From contig NZ_JAINUL010000001.1 in assembly GCF_020639365.1 (NCBI RefSeq), positions 565,437 through 629,436 on the forward strand: a stretch of DNA of 64,000 nt, read 5' to 3'. How positions within the stretch are numbered: the first letter of the stretch is position 1; every line of letters begins with the position of its first letter. This DNA comes from Streptomyces flavotricini. Its GTDB lineage: Bacteria; Actinomycetota; Actinomycetes; Streptomycetales; Streptomycetaceae. The notes under the pieces were generated by a model. That model saw nothing but the letters and a program-made list of their open reading frames with translations, was not told the origin of the DNA and made no database searches. The position numbers and the translations under genes are program-made. This document shows positions 17,527-26,302 of this stretch, one piece after another.

Positions 17527-18321
17527 TCAGACCGACGGGGGTGTCTTCGCTCCGGCCACCGGTGACTGCGGTTGCGGAGCGGTGGCTCGGATCGGCCCGG
17601 AGCCGCCCGCGGCTGAGGGCGCCCCGGTGGCGCGGACCCGTTGCCGCCTGAAAGCCGGAACACCCGCCAGCCCGAAGCCGAGGGCCGCCGCCGTGAGGTG
17701 GCCGATCGTGGTGAAGTCCGGCAGCGGCCCCCCGGTCCAGTCGGCACCACCGAGGGGCCATGCGAGAACGAAGACGGCCCAAGGGAGCCGGCCCCGGCGC
17801 GGCAGGGCGAGCGTGCCGAACGCCAGCACGGTCTGGGCTCCGTAACTGACCCCGTAGTCCAAGGACTGCCGCACGACCGTCGGGTACCAGTCGTGCTGCA
17901 GCGCGATGGTGATGACGACGGCGGTGAGCAGGGTGGCCGCGACATGTCCGCCGAGGAACACGGCCACGGCACGCCGCTTGCCCCACCGGTGCTCCGCCCA
18001 GGCCAGGAAGCAGCAGACGCCGAGGCCGAAGGTGATCACGGTACCCACGAAGTCGGTCGAGGTGACGTCCGTGAGGGTTCCGTCGAAGAACAGCGCGCTG
18101 CCGAGCAGCGCGGTAACCGGATGGTCCCGCAGGTTGTCCAGGTTGGTGCTGACGTGCCCCAACACCATGGCCGCCCGATCGGCGGACAGCACGTGGCCGA
18201 CCCATACGTGGCCGGCCAGGAGCAGGCAGACATAGGCGAGGGTCAGCGGCGCTCGCCGCGGGTAACCCCGTACGGCGCGGAGCGGTCCGTCCGAACGGCC
18301 CCACAGTGACTGAGAGTTCAT
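17527..18321 (-). CDS. Rhomboid-like membrane protein
   Basis: 264 aa, about six membrane segments (LTLAYVCLLLAGHVWVG, VITFGLGVCCFLAW, AVAVFLGGHVAATLLTAVVITIA, VLAFGTLALP, AVFVLAWPLGG, IGHLTAAALGFGLAGV). The motif DYGVSYGAQT has the GxSxG serine and IGHLTAA the histidine of the rhomboid_2-like actinobacterial group, so an intramembrane serine protease activity is possible. The 50-residue C-terminal tail is cytoplasmic and Pro/Ala-rich. The gene follows a SpoIIE phosphatase on the same strand after about 90 bases; a functional link is not evident. Confidence 0.8.
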   Translation of the reverse strand: MNSQSLWGRSDGPLRAVRGYPRRAPLTLAYVCLLLAGHVWVGHVLSADRAAMVLGHVSTNLDNLRDHPVTALLGSALFFDGTLTDVTSTDFVGTVITFGLGVCCFLAWAEHRWGKRRAVAVFLGGHVAATLLTAVVITIALQHDWYPTVVRQSLDYGVSYGAQTVLAFGTLALPRRGRLPWAVFVLAWPLGGADWTGGPLPDFTTIGHLTAAALGFGLAGVPAFRRQRVRATGAPSAAGGSGPIRATAPQPQSPVAGAKTPPSV

Positions 18322-18407
18322 ACCGCGGCATTCTCCAGGTCGGACCGGACGCGGGCGTCGTCGGGTGCCGGCAGCCGCCCCGACCGGGCCGGGTCACCGG
18401 CAGACGT

Positions 18408-18427
18408 CCGGTCGTCTAGACGACCGG
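18408..18427. repeat. 20-base perfect palindrome over the SpoIIE stop codon
   Basis: CCGGTCGTCTAGACGACCGG is fully self-complementary and its centre carries the TAG stop of the SpoIIE-type gene. It may act as an RNA hairpin terminator or as a protein site for the downstream rhomboid-like gene. Confidence 0.5.
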
Positions 18428-20515
18428 CCCGCCTATGGGCTGCTCCGTCCAGATGGTCTTTCCGGTACTGGTGAAGCGGCAGCCCCAGCGGTCGGCGAGC
18501 TGGGCCACGAGGAACAGTCCCCGCCCGCCTTCGTCCGTTTCCCGTGCACGGCGCAGGCGCGGGTGAGTGCTGCTGGGGTCGGACACCTCGCAGACGAGGA
18601 CCCGCCGGTCGCGGATCAGCCGGAGCCCGACCGGGCCGCCCGCGTAGCGGATCGCGTTCGTGACGAGTTCGCTGGCGACGAGTTCGGTCACGAAGCCGAG
18701 TTCGTCCAACTGCCAGTCGGACAGCCGGCCCACGACCAGCTCGCGGGCACGGGCGACGAGGGACAGATCCGGTTCGAGTTCCCACTCGGCGACCTGATCG
18801 CAGGAGAGTGCGTGGATACGGGCGAGCAGCAGGGCGCCGTCGTCGACGGGCTCTTGGGGCCGCACGCCGTCGAAGACGCTCTGGCTGATCTCGTCGAGTG
18901 GCCGGCTCGGGTCGGCTCCGGCGAGCGAACTCCTCAGCCTCTCCATCCCCTCCTCGATGTCGCCCCCGCGGCTCTCCACGAGTCCGTCCGTGAAGAGCGC
19001 GAGCAGGCTGCCGGACTCGACGCCGAACTCCGTCACCTCGAACGGCACTCCGCCCACCCCCAGCGGAGGTCCCGGTGTCACGCCGAGGAAGACCGGCTCG
19101 CCGTCCGCCGGCAGCAGGACCGGTGGCGGATGTCCCGCGGCGGCAGCGGCACACCGCCCCGTCACCGGGTCGTAGACGACGTACAGGCAGGTCGCTCCGA
19201 GCACCGCCGGCTCCGAGCGCCCCCCGGGCCGCTCCGCGCGGGACTCGCCCGTCATCTGCTCGTCGGAGAAGCCGAGCACCAGGTCGTCGAGGTGCGTGAG
19301 CAGCTCACCCGGATCCAGGTCGAGGTCGGCCAGGGTCTGCACCGCGGTCCGCAGCCGCGCCATGGCCGCCGTGGCCTCGAGTCCGTGTCCGACGACGTCC
19401 CCGACGACGAACGCCACCCGCAACGACGGCAGGGGGATCACGTCGAACCAGTCCCCGCCGACTCCCACACCGCCGCCCGCCGGCTGATACACCCCCGCCG
19501 TGTCCGCGGCGGCCACGTTCAGGGCGGAGCGCGGCAGCAGGCTTCGCTGCAGGGCCAAGGCCGACCGGTGTTCCTTGGTGTAACGGCGCGCGTTGTCCAC
19601 GCCGAGTGCCGCCCTGGAGACGACGTCCTGCAGCAGCGCGGCGTCCTCCTCGCCGAATGCGGTGGGCAACTGGCTGCGCCAGACCGTGACGCAGCCGAGG
19701 ATCAGGCCTCGTGCGTAGAGCGGCATCGCAATGGAGGAGTGGGCTCCGCCCGGCACGAACAGCGGCAGGGCGTCCGGATCCACGCCCAGCTCCGCGTGCA
19801 GGACGCCCACGTCCGGCACCAGCACGGGCAGCCCCTTCATGAGGGGGCGCATCAGCGTACTGTCCGTCACGGGAGGGAGCGCCTCTCCCACCGCCAGGAG
19901 TTCCTCGGCGGAGATCTCCGGGCTCTGGGCGGCAGCCGTCCGGCGCAGGCGCACGTCACCGCTGGTGTCGAGGTGCTGGGGCTCGTCGCCCACCAGCACC
20001 TTCTCGGCGATGTCCACGGTCGCCAGGTCGGCGAAATCGGGGACGAGCAGATTCGCCAGGGTCTGGGCCATCTCGATCACGTCCAGGGAGGTGACGATGC
20101 CCGCGGCGGCGGCCTGGGAGAGCCCCGCCCGGCGTTTGCGCGCATCGCGCTCTGCCGCCTCCACCGCCGTTTCGGCCGGGGTGATCAGGACGAGCCACCG
20201 TGCTCCACCGCCGGAGCCGTCCGGAGCGTGAGCCGTGAGCGGGACGACCGTGCAGGCCAGGGGGACCTTGCGCGCCTCATGGCCTCCGTCCGCAATGGTG
20301 ATCTGGTGGCCGGTCGGCCCCGTATCCGTTCCGGCTCGCGGCAGGATCCGCAGCAGGGGCGCGCAGGTCCGGCCCGGCAGGCATTCCAGCAGCGTCGCGG
20401 CCCGCTGCGAACGGGCGAGGACCAGGCCCGCGGCGTCAAGGACGACCGCTGCCGTGTCGCTGACGGAGGCCGAAGCCGAGGACGGCCCCGGGCCCCGCTG
20501 CTCCGGTTCACGCAT
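18416..20515 (-). CDS. SpoIIE-type serine phosphatase with PAS, GAF and anti-sigma kinase domains
   Basis: 699 aa, ATG 20515 after TGGAGGCGAC. Order: N-terminal PAS-like segment (TAAVVLDAAGLVLARSQRAATLL), GAF domain (about 140-335), PP2C/SpoIIE phosphatase (GGDWFDVIPL, VGDVVGHGLEATAAMARLR, AAAGHPPPVLL, LFTDGLVES), and a C-terminal HATPase of the RsbW/SpoIIAB kind (ELVTNAIRYAGGPVGLRLI; DEGGRGLFLVAQLADRWG). Such proteins sense signals and dephosphorylate or phosphorylate anti-anti-sigma factors in the cytoplasm. Streptomycetes carry dozens of paralogues, so the partner cannot be named. Probably monocistronic. Confidence 0.93.
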   Translation of the reverse strand: MREPEQRGPGPSSASASVSDTAAVVLDAAGLVLARSQRAATLLECLPGRTCAPLLRILPRAGTDTGPTGHQITIADGGHEARKVPLACTVVPLTAHAPDGSGGGARWLVLITPAETAVEAAERDARKRRAGLSQAAAAGIVTSLDVIEMAQTLANLLVPDFADLATVDIAEKVLVGDEPQHLDTSGDVRLRRTAAAQSPEISAEELLAVGEALPPVTDSTLMRPLMKGLPVLVPDVGVLHAELGVDPDALPLFVPGGAHSSIAMPLYARGLILGCVTVWRSQLPTAFGEEDAALLQDVVSRAALGVDNARRYTKEHRSALALQRSLLPRSALNVAAADTAGVYQPAGGGVGVGGDWFDVIPLPSLRVAFVVGDVVGHGLEATAAMARLRTAVQTLADLDLDPGELLTHLDDLVLGFSDEQMTGESRAERPGGRSEPAVLGATCLYVVYDPVTGRCAAAAAGHPPPVLLPADGEPVFLGVTPGPPLGVGGVPFEVTEFGVESGSLLALFTDGLVESRGGDIEEGMERLRSSLAGADPSRPLDEISQSVFDGVRPQEPVDDGALLLARIHALSCDQVAEWELEPDLSLVARARELVVGRLSDWQLDELGFVTELVASELVTNAIRYAGGPVGLRLIRDRRVLVCEVSDPSSTHPRLRRARETDEGGRGLFLVAQLADRWGCRFTSTGKTIWTEQPIGGPVV

Positions 20516-20616
20516 GTCGCCTCCACGCACCGTGACCTTCAGTATCGGCCGCGGGGCGAGACCCGGCGACCCGCGGCCGCGGCCTGACGGGGCCGACCCG
20601 GGCGACCGGGCCGCCC

Positions 20617-20641
20617 GCACCCGGGCGGTGCGCCCGGGTGC
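20617..20641 (-). terminator. Terminator of the chitinase gene
   Basis: 10-bp stem GCACCCGGGC / GCCCGGGTGC with a 5-base loop, just beyond the chitinase stop at 20659 and upstream of the SpoIIE gene on the same strand. Confidence 0.65.
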
Positions 20642-20658
20642 GAGTGGTCAGCGGGAGA

Positions 20659-22341
20659 TCATCGGTTCTGCAGGGACTTGACGTTGTCGCCGAAGGTCCA
20701 GCCCTTCGAGCCGTCCCAGTTGATCGACCAGGTCATGAGCCCCTTCAACGACCCGCCGTAGGCGTTCCACGACTGGCCGACCAGGCTCGGCGCCATGTGG
20801 CCGCCGCCGGCGCCGGGCTGGGCGGGCAGACCGGGCACCTGCTTGTCGTAGGGCACCTTGACGGTGGTGCCCTGGATGGTCAGGCCGTTGTTCAGGCACG
20901 TGGTCTGCGCGGTGAAGCCCTGGACCGTACCGGCCTGGTAGGAGTCGCCGGAGCAGCCGTACATGCTGCCGTTGTAGTACTGCATGTTCAGCCACCACAG
21001 GCGGCCGTTGTCGGCGTACTTCTTGATGATCGGCAGGTAGGCCCCCCAGATCGACCCGTAGGTGACGCTCCCACCGGTGACGTACGCGGTTTCGGGGGCC
21101 ATCGTGAGCCCGAAACCGGCCGGCATCTGCGCGAGGACGCCGTCGATGATGCGGATCAGGTTGGACTGGGAGGCGGACAGCGTGTTGATGTTGCCGCTTC
21201 CGGACAGCCCGGTCTCGATGTCGATGTCGATGCCGTCGAAGTTGTACTTCTTGAGGATCGGGACGACGGTCGCCACGAACTTGTCGGCGACGGCGCCGGA
21301 GCTCAGGTCGATGCCGGCGGCGGCTCCGCCGATCGACATCAGGAGCGTCGCCCCGGCCGCCTTGGCCTGGCACATCTCGGCGGGGGTCGAGACCTTGACC
21401 CCGGCGTCCATGCCGTCCTGCCACAGGACGGTGCCGTCCGAGAGGATCACCGGGAAGGCGGCGTTGATGACGTTGTACCCGTGCGCGGCGATCCGGCTGT
21501 CCGTGATGGGGATCCAGCCCATGCCGGGGTGGACTCCGTTGGAGGCGCCGTCCCAGTTCTCCCAGTAGCCCTGGAGGACTTTGCCCGCGGGCCTGGGCTT
21601 CGTGGGGCAGGTGTCACCCGGCGGGGTGGTGGGCGGGGCAGTGGTCGGCGGGGCAGTGGTCGGCGGCGGGGTGGTGGGCGGGGCAGTGGTCGGCGGGGCG
21701 GTCGTCGGCGGCGTGGCGGTCGGTGTGGGGCCTGGGCCGCCTGGGCCGCTGAGCGACACGTCGTCCGCGTAGTACGCGGGCTGCCCGTACCAGCCGTGCA
21801 GGTAGACGGTGACCGAGGTGGTGCCCGGCCCGGTGGTGAAGCCCACGTCGAGCCGGCCGTACGACGGGCTGCTCGGCGTCCACGTGGACGGGGCGCCGGT
21901 GATGCCGCTGCCGGTGACGCCCAGGTAGACGTAGCTGCCCTGGACGTACGCGCTCAATGCGTACTGCGAGTTGGGCTGCACGCTGACGGTCTGGGTGCAC
22001 TGGGCGGTGTCCTGACCGGTCGGCGTCGCCTTGAGCGCGGAGGCGCCGGAGCGGACCGGACTGGCGACGGCCGCGGCGACGCCGCCGGGGCACGTCCAGT
22101 CGGCCAGCCCGTTCTCGAAGCCGGCGTTGGCGACCAGGTTGGCGGTGACGGCCCCGGCCGTGACGGAGCCGGCCACCGCGAGGCCGGTGGCGATGACGGC
22201 AGCCGCGCTGACCCCGGCGAGAACGCGCCTCAGGACGGCCCGTTCGTGCTGGGTCCGGCCGGACCGGCCGGACCGGCCCGGATCGGAACGCGGGGGGAAA
22301 TCGCCCGACGCGCGCGGGGTACGCGACCTTCGACGGAACAT
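20659..22341 (-). CDS. Secreted GH18 chitinase with carbohydrate-binding domain
   Basis: 560 aa, ATG 22341 after AAGGGAGC. Signal region with a charged N-terminus and hydrophobic core (AVLRRVLAGVSAAAVIATGLAVAGS). Residues about 65-205 are a jelly-roll CBM (LVANAGFENGLADWTC...YYADDVSLSG), then a Pro/Thr linker (repeated TTAPP), then a GH18 barrel: GYWENWDG, LLMSIGGAAAG, and the catalytic FDGIDIDIETG (DxxDxDxE, last Glu acid/base), ending GLMTWSINWDGS. It hydrolyses chitin outside the cell. The promoter carries the classical chitinase repeat. Confidence 0.96.
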   Translation of the reverse strand: MFRRRSRTPRASGDFPPRSDPGRSGRSGRTQHERAVLRRVLAGVSAAAVIATGLAVAGSVTAGAVTANLVANAGFENGLADWTCPGGVAAAVASPVRSGASALKATPTGQDTAQCTQTVSVQPNSQYALSAYVQGSYVYLGVTGSGITGAPSTWTPSSPSYGRLDVGFTTGPGTTSVTVYLHGWYGQPAYYADDVSLSGPGGPGPTPTATPPTTAPPTTAPPTTPPPTTAPPTTAPPTTPPGDTCPTKPRPAGKVLQGYWENWDGASNGVHPGMGWIPITDSRIAAHGYNVINAAFPVILSDGTVLWQDGMDAGVKVSTPAEMCQAKAAGATLLMSIGGAAAGIDLSSGAVADKFVATVVPILKKYNFDGIDIDIETGLSGSGNINTLSASQSNLIRIIDGVLAQMPAGFGLTMAPETAYVTGGSVTYGSIWGAYLPIIKKYADNGRLWWLNMQYYNGSMYGCSGDSYQAGTVQGFTAQTTCLNNGLTIQGTTVKVPYDKQVPGLPAQPGAGGGHMAPSLVGQSWNAYGGSLKGLMTWSINWDGSKGWTFGDNVKSLQNR

Positions 22342-22444
22342 GGTGTGCTCCCTTCCCGACCGGGTGTCATGGACATGACCATGCGTGGGGAGTGACGCCC
22401 GGCCTGGGTGTGGTGGGGGGACATGTGGGGCTGCGCCGGACCGG

Positions 22445-22473
22445 ATCGTAGGAGCGCCGACAAGCCCCGTCAA
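22445..22473 (-). promoter_or_regulatory. Chitinase promoter
   Basis: On the minus strand TTGACG (22468-22473), a 17-base spacer and TACGAT (22445-22450), about 100 bases before the chitinase start. The chitin-control element abuts the -35. Confidence 0.7.
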
Positions 22474-22474
22474 T

Positions 22475-22486
22475 AGGTCTGGACCA
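22475..22486 (-). promoter_or_regulatory. Chitin-type operator (DasR/direct-repeat element)
   Basis: The minus strand reads TGGTCCAGACCT, identical to the 12-base repeat known from Streptomyces chitinase promoters and close to the DasR-responsive element (TGGTCTAGACCA). One copy is clear and lies directly next to the -35. Predicts N-acetylglucosamine/chitin control with glucose repression. Confidence 0.75.
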
Positions 22487-22545
22487 ATGACCCCAGGTCG
22501 GCGACACGAACCACCGGCCGGGCCGGCGACTCCACGGCGGACAAG

Positions 22546-22590
22546 GGGGTGCACAATCGTTTACCCTGAGGGTGAACGATTGTGCACCCC
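22546..22590. promoter_or_regulatory. 45-base palindrome upstream of the MFS gene
   Basis: Outer arms GGGGTGCACAATCGTT and AACGATTGTGCACCCC, inner arms ACCCT/AGGGT, with only a T:G mismatch pair and the centre base unpaired. Located 65 bases before the MFS start codon. The TetR gene at the end of this operon is the likely binder; the long symmetry may host two dimers. Confidence 0.75.
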
Positions 22591-22611
22591 TGCGTGTCCC
22601 GCTGTCCCGCC

Positions 22612-22645
22612 CCCCTTCGCACCCCTTCGCACCCCTTCGCACCCC
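22612..22645 (+). repeat. Three 10-base direct repeats in the MFS leader
   Basis: CCCCTTCGCA repeated three times plus a partial copy, ending at the ribosome binding site (TGGAG) of the MFS gene. Probably slipped-strand repeats; could affect leader structure. Confidence 0.7.
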
Positions 22646-22654
22646 TGGAGCAGC

Positions 22655-24190
22655 ATGCCCCCCGCGCTACCCGCTCCCGGTCCGCCGACCCCCGACGACG
22701 CCGCCGCCTCCGCCGCACCCGCCACCCCCCGCAGCCGTCACCCCGGGCTCGTCATGCCCGTCCTCGCCTTCTGCGGCATGGTCGTCGCGGTCATGCAGAC
22801 CCTCGTGGTCCCGCTGCTGCCGCACGTCCCCGACCTGACGGGGGCGAGCCCCGGCGCCGCGGGCTGGCTGGTCACCATCACGCTGCTGACCGGCGCGGTC
22901 TTCACCCCCGTGCTCGGCCGCGTCGGCGACATGTACGGAAAACGGCGTGTCCTGCTGGCCTCACTGGGCGTGCTCAGCGTCGGCTCCGTGCTGTGCGCGG
23001 TCAGCTCCGACATCGGCGTCCTGATCACCGGCCGGGCCCTCCAGGGAGCGGCGCTCGCCGTGATCCCCCTGGGCATCAGCATCATCCGCGACGAGCTGCC
23101 CGCCGACCGGGTGCTCTCCGCGATAGCGCTCATGAGCTCGACGCTCGGCATCGGTGCGGCGGTCGGCCTGCCCGTGGCCGCGGTCGTCATGGAGAACTTC
23201 GACTGGCACACCATGTTCTGGGCGTCGGCGGCGCTCGGAGTCCTCGATCTGCTGTTGGTGCTGTGGATCGTCCCCGAGTCGCCCGTGCGCGCCCGCGGCC
23301 GCTTCGACCTCCCCGGCACGCTGGGACTGGCCGCCACCCTCGTCGGGCTGCTCCTCGCGATCACCCAGGGCTCGGACTGGGGCTGGACCTCCCCGCGCAC
23401 GCTCGGCCTGTTCGGCGCCTCCGTGGCCGCGGGCCTGTTGTGGGGCTGGTTCGAATTGCGCACCGTGTCACCCATGGTCGACCTGCGGGTCTCCGCGCGG
23501 CCCGCCGTCCTGCTCACCAACGTGGCGGCCCTGCTGATCGGCTTCGCGTTCTACGCGAACTCCCTGGTCACCGGGCAGATGGTGCAGGAGCCCACCAGTA
23601 CCGGGTACGGCCTCGGCGCGTCCATCGTGGTCAGCGGCCTGTGCCTGCTGCCCGGAGGCCTGGCCATGGTGGCCCTCTCCCCCGTCTCGGCACGGATCTC
23701 GGCCGCCCACGGGCCGCGCACCGCACTCGCGCTGGCCGCCGTCGTCATGGCCGTCGGCTATGCGGTCCGCTTCTTCACCAGCCACAGCCTCTGGCTGATC
23801 GTGGCCGGTGCCACGGTGGTGGCCTCCGGGACAGCCATCGCGTACTCGGCGCTGCCCGCCCTCGTCATGCGGGCCGTACCGGTGAGCGAGACGGCCGCGG
23901 CCAACGGCCTCAACACCCTCATGCGCTCCGTCGGCCAGGCCTGCTGCAGCGCCGTGGTGGCCGCCGTCCTGGCCCACGTGACCTTCGTCGTCGGCGGGCA
24001 CACCGCGCCGACCCTGCACGCCTACCTGCTCATCTTCCTGATCGCCGGGGGAACCGCGCTCGCCGCCCTCGTCGCCACGCTGTTCCTGCCGTCGGACCGC
24101 ACCGGAGGCGCCACCGGTCCGCAGCGCGGCCGCGTCAGCGGTACGGTCACGGTGTCAGCGTCCGTGACCGCCGCCCGGGAGAGCGCATGA
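22655..24190 (+). CDS. MFS multidrug exporter (DHA2-like)
   Basis: 511 aa, ATG 22655 after CTGGAG. Cytoplasmic Pro/Ala N-terminus, then about 14 membrane helices from residue 30 (LVMPVLAFCGMVVAVMQTLVVPLLP). MFS motif A appears as LGRVGDMYGKRRVL and the drug:H+ antiporter region as GRALQGAALAVIPLGISIIRDELP. This family exports hydrophobic drugs or metabolites with proton uptake. The stop overlaps the ATG of a TetR gene (ATGA), and a 45-base palindrome precedes it: a self-regulated efflux pair. Confidence 0.92.
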   Translation: MPPALPAPGPPTPDDAAASAAPATPRSRHPGLVMPVLAFCGMVVAVMQTLVVPLLPHVPDLTGASPGAAGWLVTITLLTGAVFTPVLGRVGDMYGKRRVLLASLGVLSVGSVLCAVSSDIGVLITGRALQGAALAVIPLGISIIRDELPADRVLSAIALMSSTLGIGAAVGLPVAAVVMENFDWHTMFWASAALGVLDLLLVLWIVPESPVRARGRFDLPGTLGLAATLVGLLLAITQGSDWGWTSPRTLGLFGASVAAGLLWGWFELRTVSPMVDLRVSARPAVLLTNVAALLIGFAFYANSLVTGQMVQEPTSTGYGLGASIVVSGLCLLPGGLAMVALSPVSARISAAHGPRTALALAAVVMAVGYAVRFFTSHSLWLIVAGATVVASGTAIAYSALPALVMRAVPVSETAAANGLNTLMRSVGQACCSAVVAAVLAHVTFVVGGHTAPTLHAYLLIFLIAGGTALAALVATLFLPSDRTGGATGPQRGRVSGTVTVSASVTAARESA

Positions 24191-24822
24191 GCAGCACCGA
24201 GGAACCCCTCACCACCGCGACCGTCGCGGCCGACGACGGGTCCGGTGGGGAAGGCGGCGGTGAGGCGGGCACGGAGGCGAGCGCCGAGACCGGGCGCGAG
24301 GCCATCGTCCGCGCCGCCCGCCGCGCGTTCACGCTGCGTCCGTACGCCGAGGTCACGATGCGCGGCATCGCGGCCGACGCCGGGGTGAGCCCCTCGCTGA
24401 TCGTCAAACGCTTCGGCAGCAAGGAAGCCCTGTTCAACACGGTCGCCGACTTCCGGGCTGCCGCCGACGAGCTGTTCGCCGCCGCGCCGGCGGTCCTCGG
24501 CCGGCACCTGGTCCTGACCATGGTCGGGCTACGGGACCGCTTCCGCGGGGACCCACTGCTGCGGGTCGTGTTCTCCCTGGGCATCGAGGACGAGCGCACC
24601 CTGCTGCGCGAACGCTTCCGCGAACAGGTCACCGACCGGCTGGCCGCCCGCCTGACCGGGCCGGACGCACAGCTGCGGGCCGAGCTGATCGCCGGCCAGC
24701 TGCTGGGCCTCGGCGCCACCCTGAGCCTGCACCGCCCCGACGGCGCCGGCTCCCACGCAGGCCCCGAACGCCTGGCGGACCTCTACGCCCCCGGCCTCCA
24801 GCGGCTCATCGACGGCCCCTGA
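24187..24822 (+). CDS. TetR-family regulator coupled to the MFS exporter
   Basis: 211 aa. ATG 24187 overlaps the exporter stop by four bases, so translation is coupled. After about 38 Gly/Ala/Glu-rich residues, the HTH is GREAIVRAARRAFTLRPYAEVTMRGIAADAGVSPSLIVKRFGSKEALF; the C-terminal ligand domain follows (LRDRFRGDPLLRVVFSLGIED). Likely binds the 45-base palindrome and represses the operon until a pump substrate is bound. Confidence 0.92.
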   Translation: MSSTEEPLTTATVAADDGSGGEGGGEAGTEASAETGREAIVRAARRAFTLRPYAEVTMRGIAADAGVSPSLIVKRFGSKEALFNTVADFRAAADELFAAAPAVLGRHLVLTMVGLRDRFRGDPLLRVVFSLGIEDERTLLRERFREQVTDRLAARLTGPDAQLRAELIAGQLLGLGATLSLHRPDGAGSHAGPERLADLYAPGLQRLIDGP

Positions 24823-24848
24823 GACGGCTCCGCTCTCGTCGAACCGTG

Positions 24849-24872
24849 CCGGATCCGCTCGTAGCGGTCCGG
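24849..24872. terminator. Terminator between convergent genes
   Basis: CCGGATCCGCT / AGCGGTCCGG stem with a single-base bulge and a 3-base loop, between the TetR stop (24822) and the opposing stop at 24881. Confidence 0.5.
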
Positions 24873-24880
24873 GGGCGGGC

Positions 24881-26203
24881 TCAGAGCCGGTGCACCCTCG
24901 CCGAGGACTCCGCCCAGTGCCACTCGACCGGGGCGTACCGCTTCTTCAGCGCGGTGCGCTGGGGCCCGTACGCCCGTAGGGCGTCCTCCAGTGCCGCGGG
25001 CAGATCACCCAGGTCCTGCGGTACGGGCAGGCGCAGCAGCAGGTTCTGCTTGCGGTGCCGCAGCAGCAGCTCGCCGGCACTCGTGCAGCCCATGAGGGCG
25101 AAGTGGATGAGCGCCTTGAACGGTTTGTCCTCGGTGGCGAGCCTGGCCCGCATCTGTCCGTCGGAGGTCCACGCGTAGAGGCCGTAGCGGTTCAGGTGGA
25201 AGGCGCGGCCCCGGTACGGGTCGCCGGCGAGGCCGAAGCAGAAGCCGGTGAAGGGGCTGTCCTCGTAGAGGTGCAGACCCTCCAGACGGCCCGTCAGCCG
25301 GCCCTGGTCGTCCAGCAGGGCGAAGGTGAACTCCCCGCCCCTGTTACCGGACCGGTGGATGCGGCTGAAGACCGGCACGACGAAGAGTTCGTCGCCGAGC
25401 GGCACGGGCCGGCCCAGCCAGCAGTCGTGGTAGTCGTGGGGCCGCCCCCGGTAGGAGGAGACGAGTTCCGTGAGTGACGGCGACGGCCGGTTCGGGCCGC
25501 CGACCGGCGAGCCCCGGAAGCGGAGGTGGGGGCGCAGGTGGGCGTCGGTCTGGCGGTCGGCCCGGTTGTCGAGCGAGGCGATGGCCTCCAACGGCGGCTT
25601 CTCCCCGGGAGCGAAGGCGCTTCCCGGCTCCGAGACGGCGACGATGTTGGGCCGTGACCCCGCCCAGTTGCTCAGCCCGTATTCGGAGGTCACGGCCAGC
25701 AGCCTGCCCGACGGGGTGACCGAGAGGGAGGCCGCGTACGGGTCACCCGGCCCGGCTTCCTCGACGGACCAGCCGAACGGCATCCGACAGGACCGCGTGA
25801 CCCGGCTCAGGTCGGCGGCGAGCAGGAAGGTGCTGCCCGGCCTCCTGCTCAGGGCGACCTGCCCGTCGGGCAGCACCGCGAGCGTCATCTCCCCCAACTC
25901 GGGTATCTCCGAAGGGGAGCCGTCCGGGTGCGGCTGCGCGAACAGGGCCACGTCGACGGGAGACCCGTCCGGCGCGTGCCGGGTGATCATCCCGTACGTG
26001 AAGGCCTGCTCCGCCGGATCCTCCACCGGCGCATCCGATGCCCGGTACCGGCGCGTCCCGCTCAATACGTACGAGTCACCGGACTCGGCCGTCGCGACGT
26101 CGAACACCTCGAAGCCCCAGCCGTCGGAGGGCTTGGAGGCCAAGTCGACGCGGTGGGCCTCCACCAGTGAGGCGGGCAGGGTCATGGGGAACGTGTGAAC
26201 CAT
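24881..26203 (-). CDS. Uncharacterised 440-aa protein paired with a WYL regulator
   Basis: 440 aa from ATG 26203 (ATG 26185 possible; neither has a strong ribosome binding site). No signal peptide or membrane helix. Recurrent short beta-strand/turn patterns (MTLAVLPDGQVALSRRPG, LSVTPSGRLLAVTSEYGL, GLYAWTSDGQMRARLA) suggest a beta-propeller-like fold, but I recognise no family. A distinctive central stretch is RPHDYHDCWLGRPVPLGDE. It is divergent from a WYL regulator with an inverted repeat (26222-26254) between them, so it is probably that regulator's target. Confidence 0.75.
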   Translation of the reverse strand: MVHTFPMTLPASLVEAHRVDLASKPSDGWGFEVFDVATAESGDSYVLSGTRRYRASDAPVEDPAEQAFTYGMITRHAPDGSPVDVALFAQPHPDGSPSEIPELGEMTLAVLPDGQVALSRRPGSTFLLAADLSRVTRSCRMPFGWSVEEAGPGDPYAASLSVTPSGRLLAVTSEYGLSNWAGSRPNIVAVSEPGSAFAPGEKPPLEAIASLDNRADRQTDAHLRPHLRFRGSPVGGPNRPSPSLTELVSSYRGRPHDYHDCWLGRPVPLGDELFVVPVFSRIHRSGNRGGEFTFALLDDQGRLTGRLEGLHLYEDSPFTGFCFGLAGDPYRGRAFHLNRYGLYAWTSDGQMRARLATEDKPFKALIHFALMGCTSAGELLLRHRKQNLLLRLPVPQDLGDLPAALEDALRAYGPQRTALKKRYAPVEWHWAESSARVHRL

Positions 26204-26221
26204 GATCAGAATTGTGCGACG

Positions 26222-26254
26222 CCCCACCGACATCGTGCTCCGTGCCCGGTGGGG
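26222..26254. promoter_or_regulatory. Inverted repeat in the divergent WYL/unknown-gene promoter
   Basis: CCCCACCG and CGGTGGGG, 17 bases apart, between starts at 26203 (minus) and 26303 (plus). Candidate WYL-regulator operator. Confidence 0.4.
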
Positions 26255-26302
26255 ACGGGCGGGGAGAGTCCGTTCGTCCGCGGCGTCGGCGATCCTGGGG
26301 TG

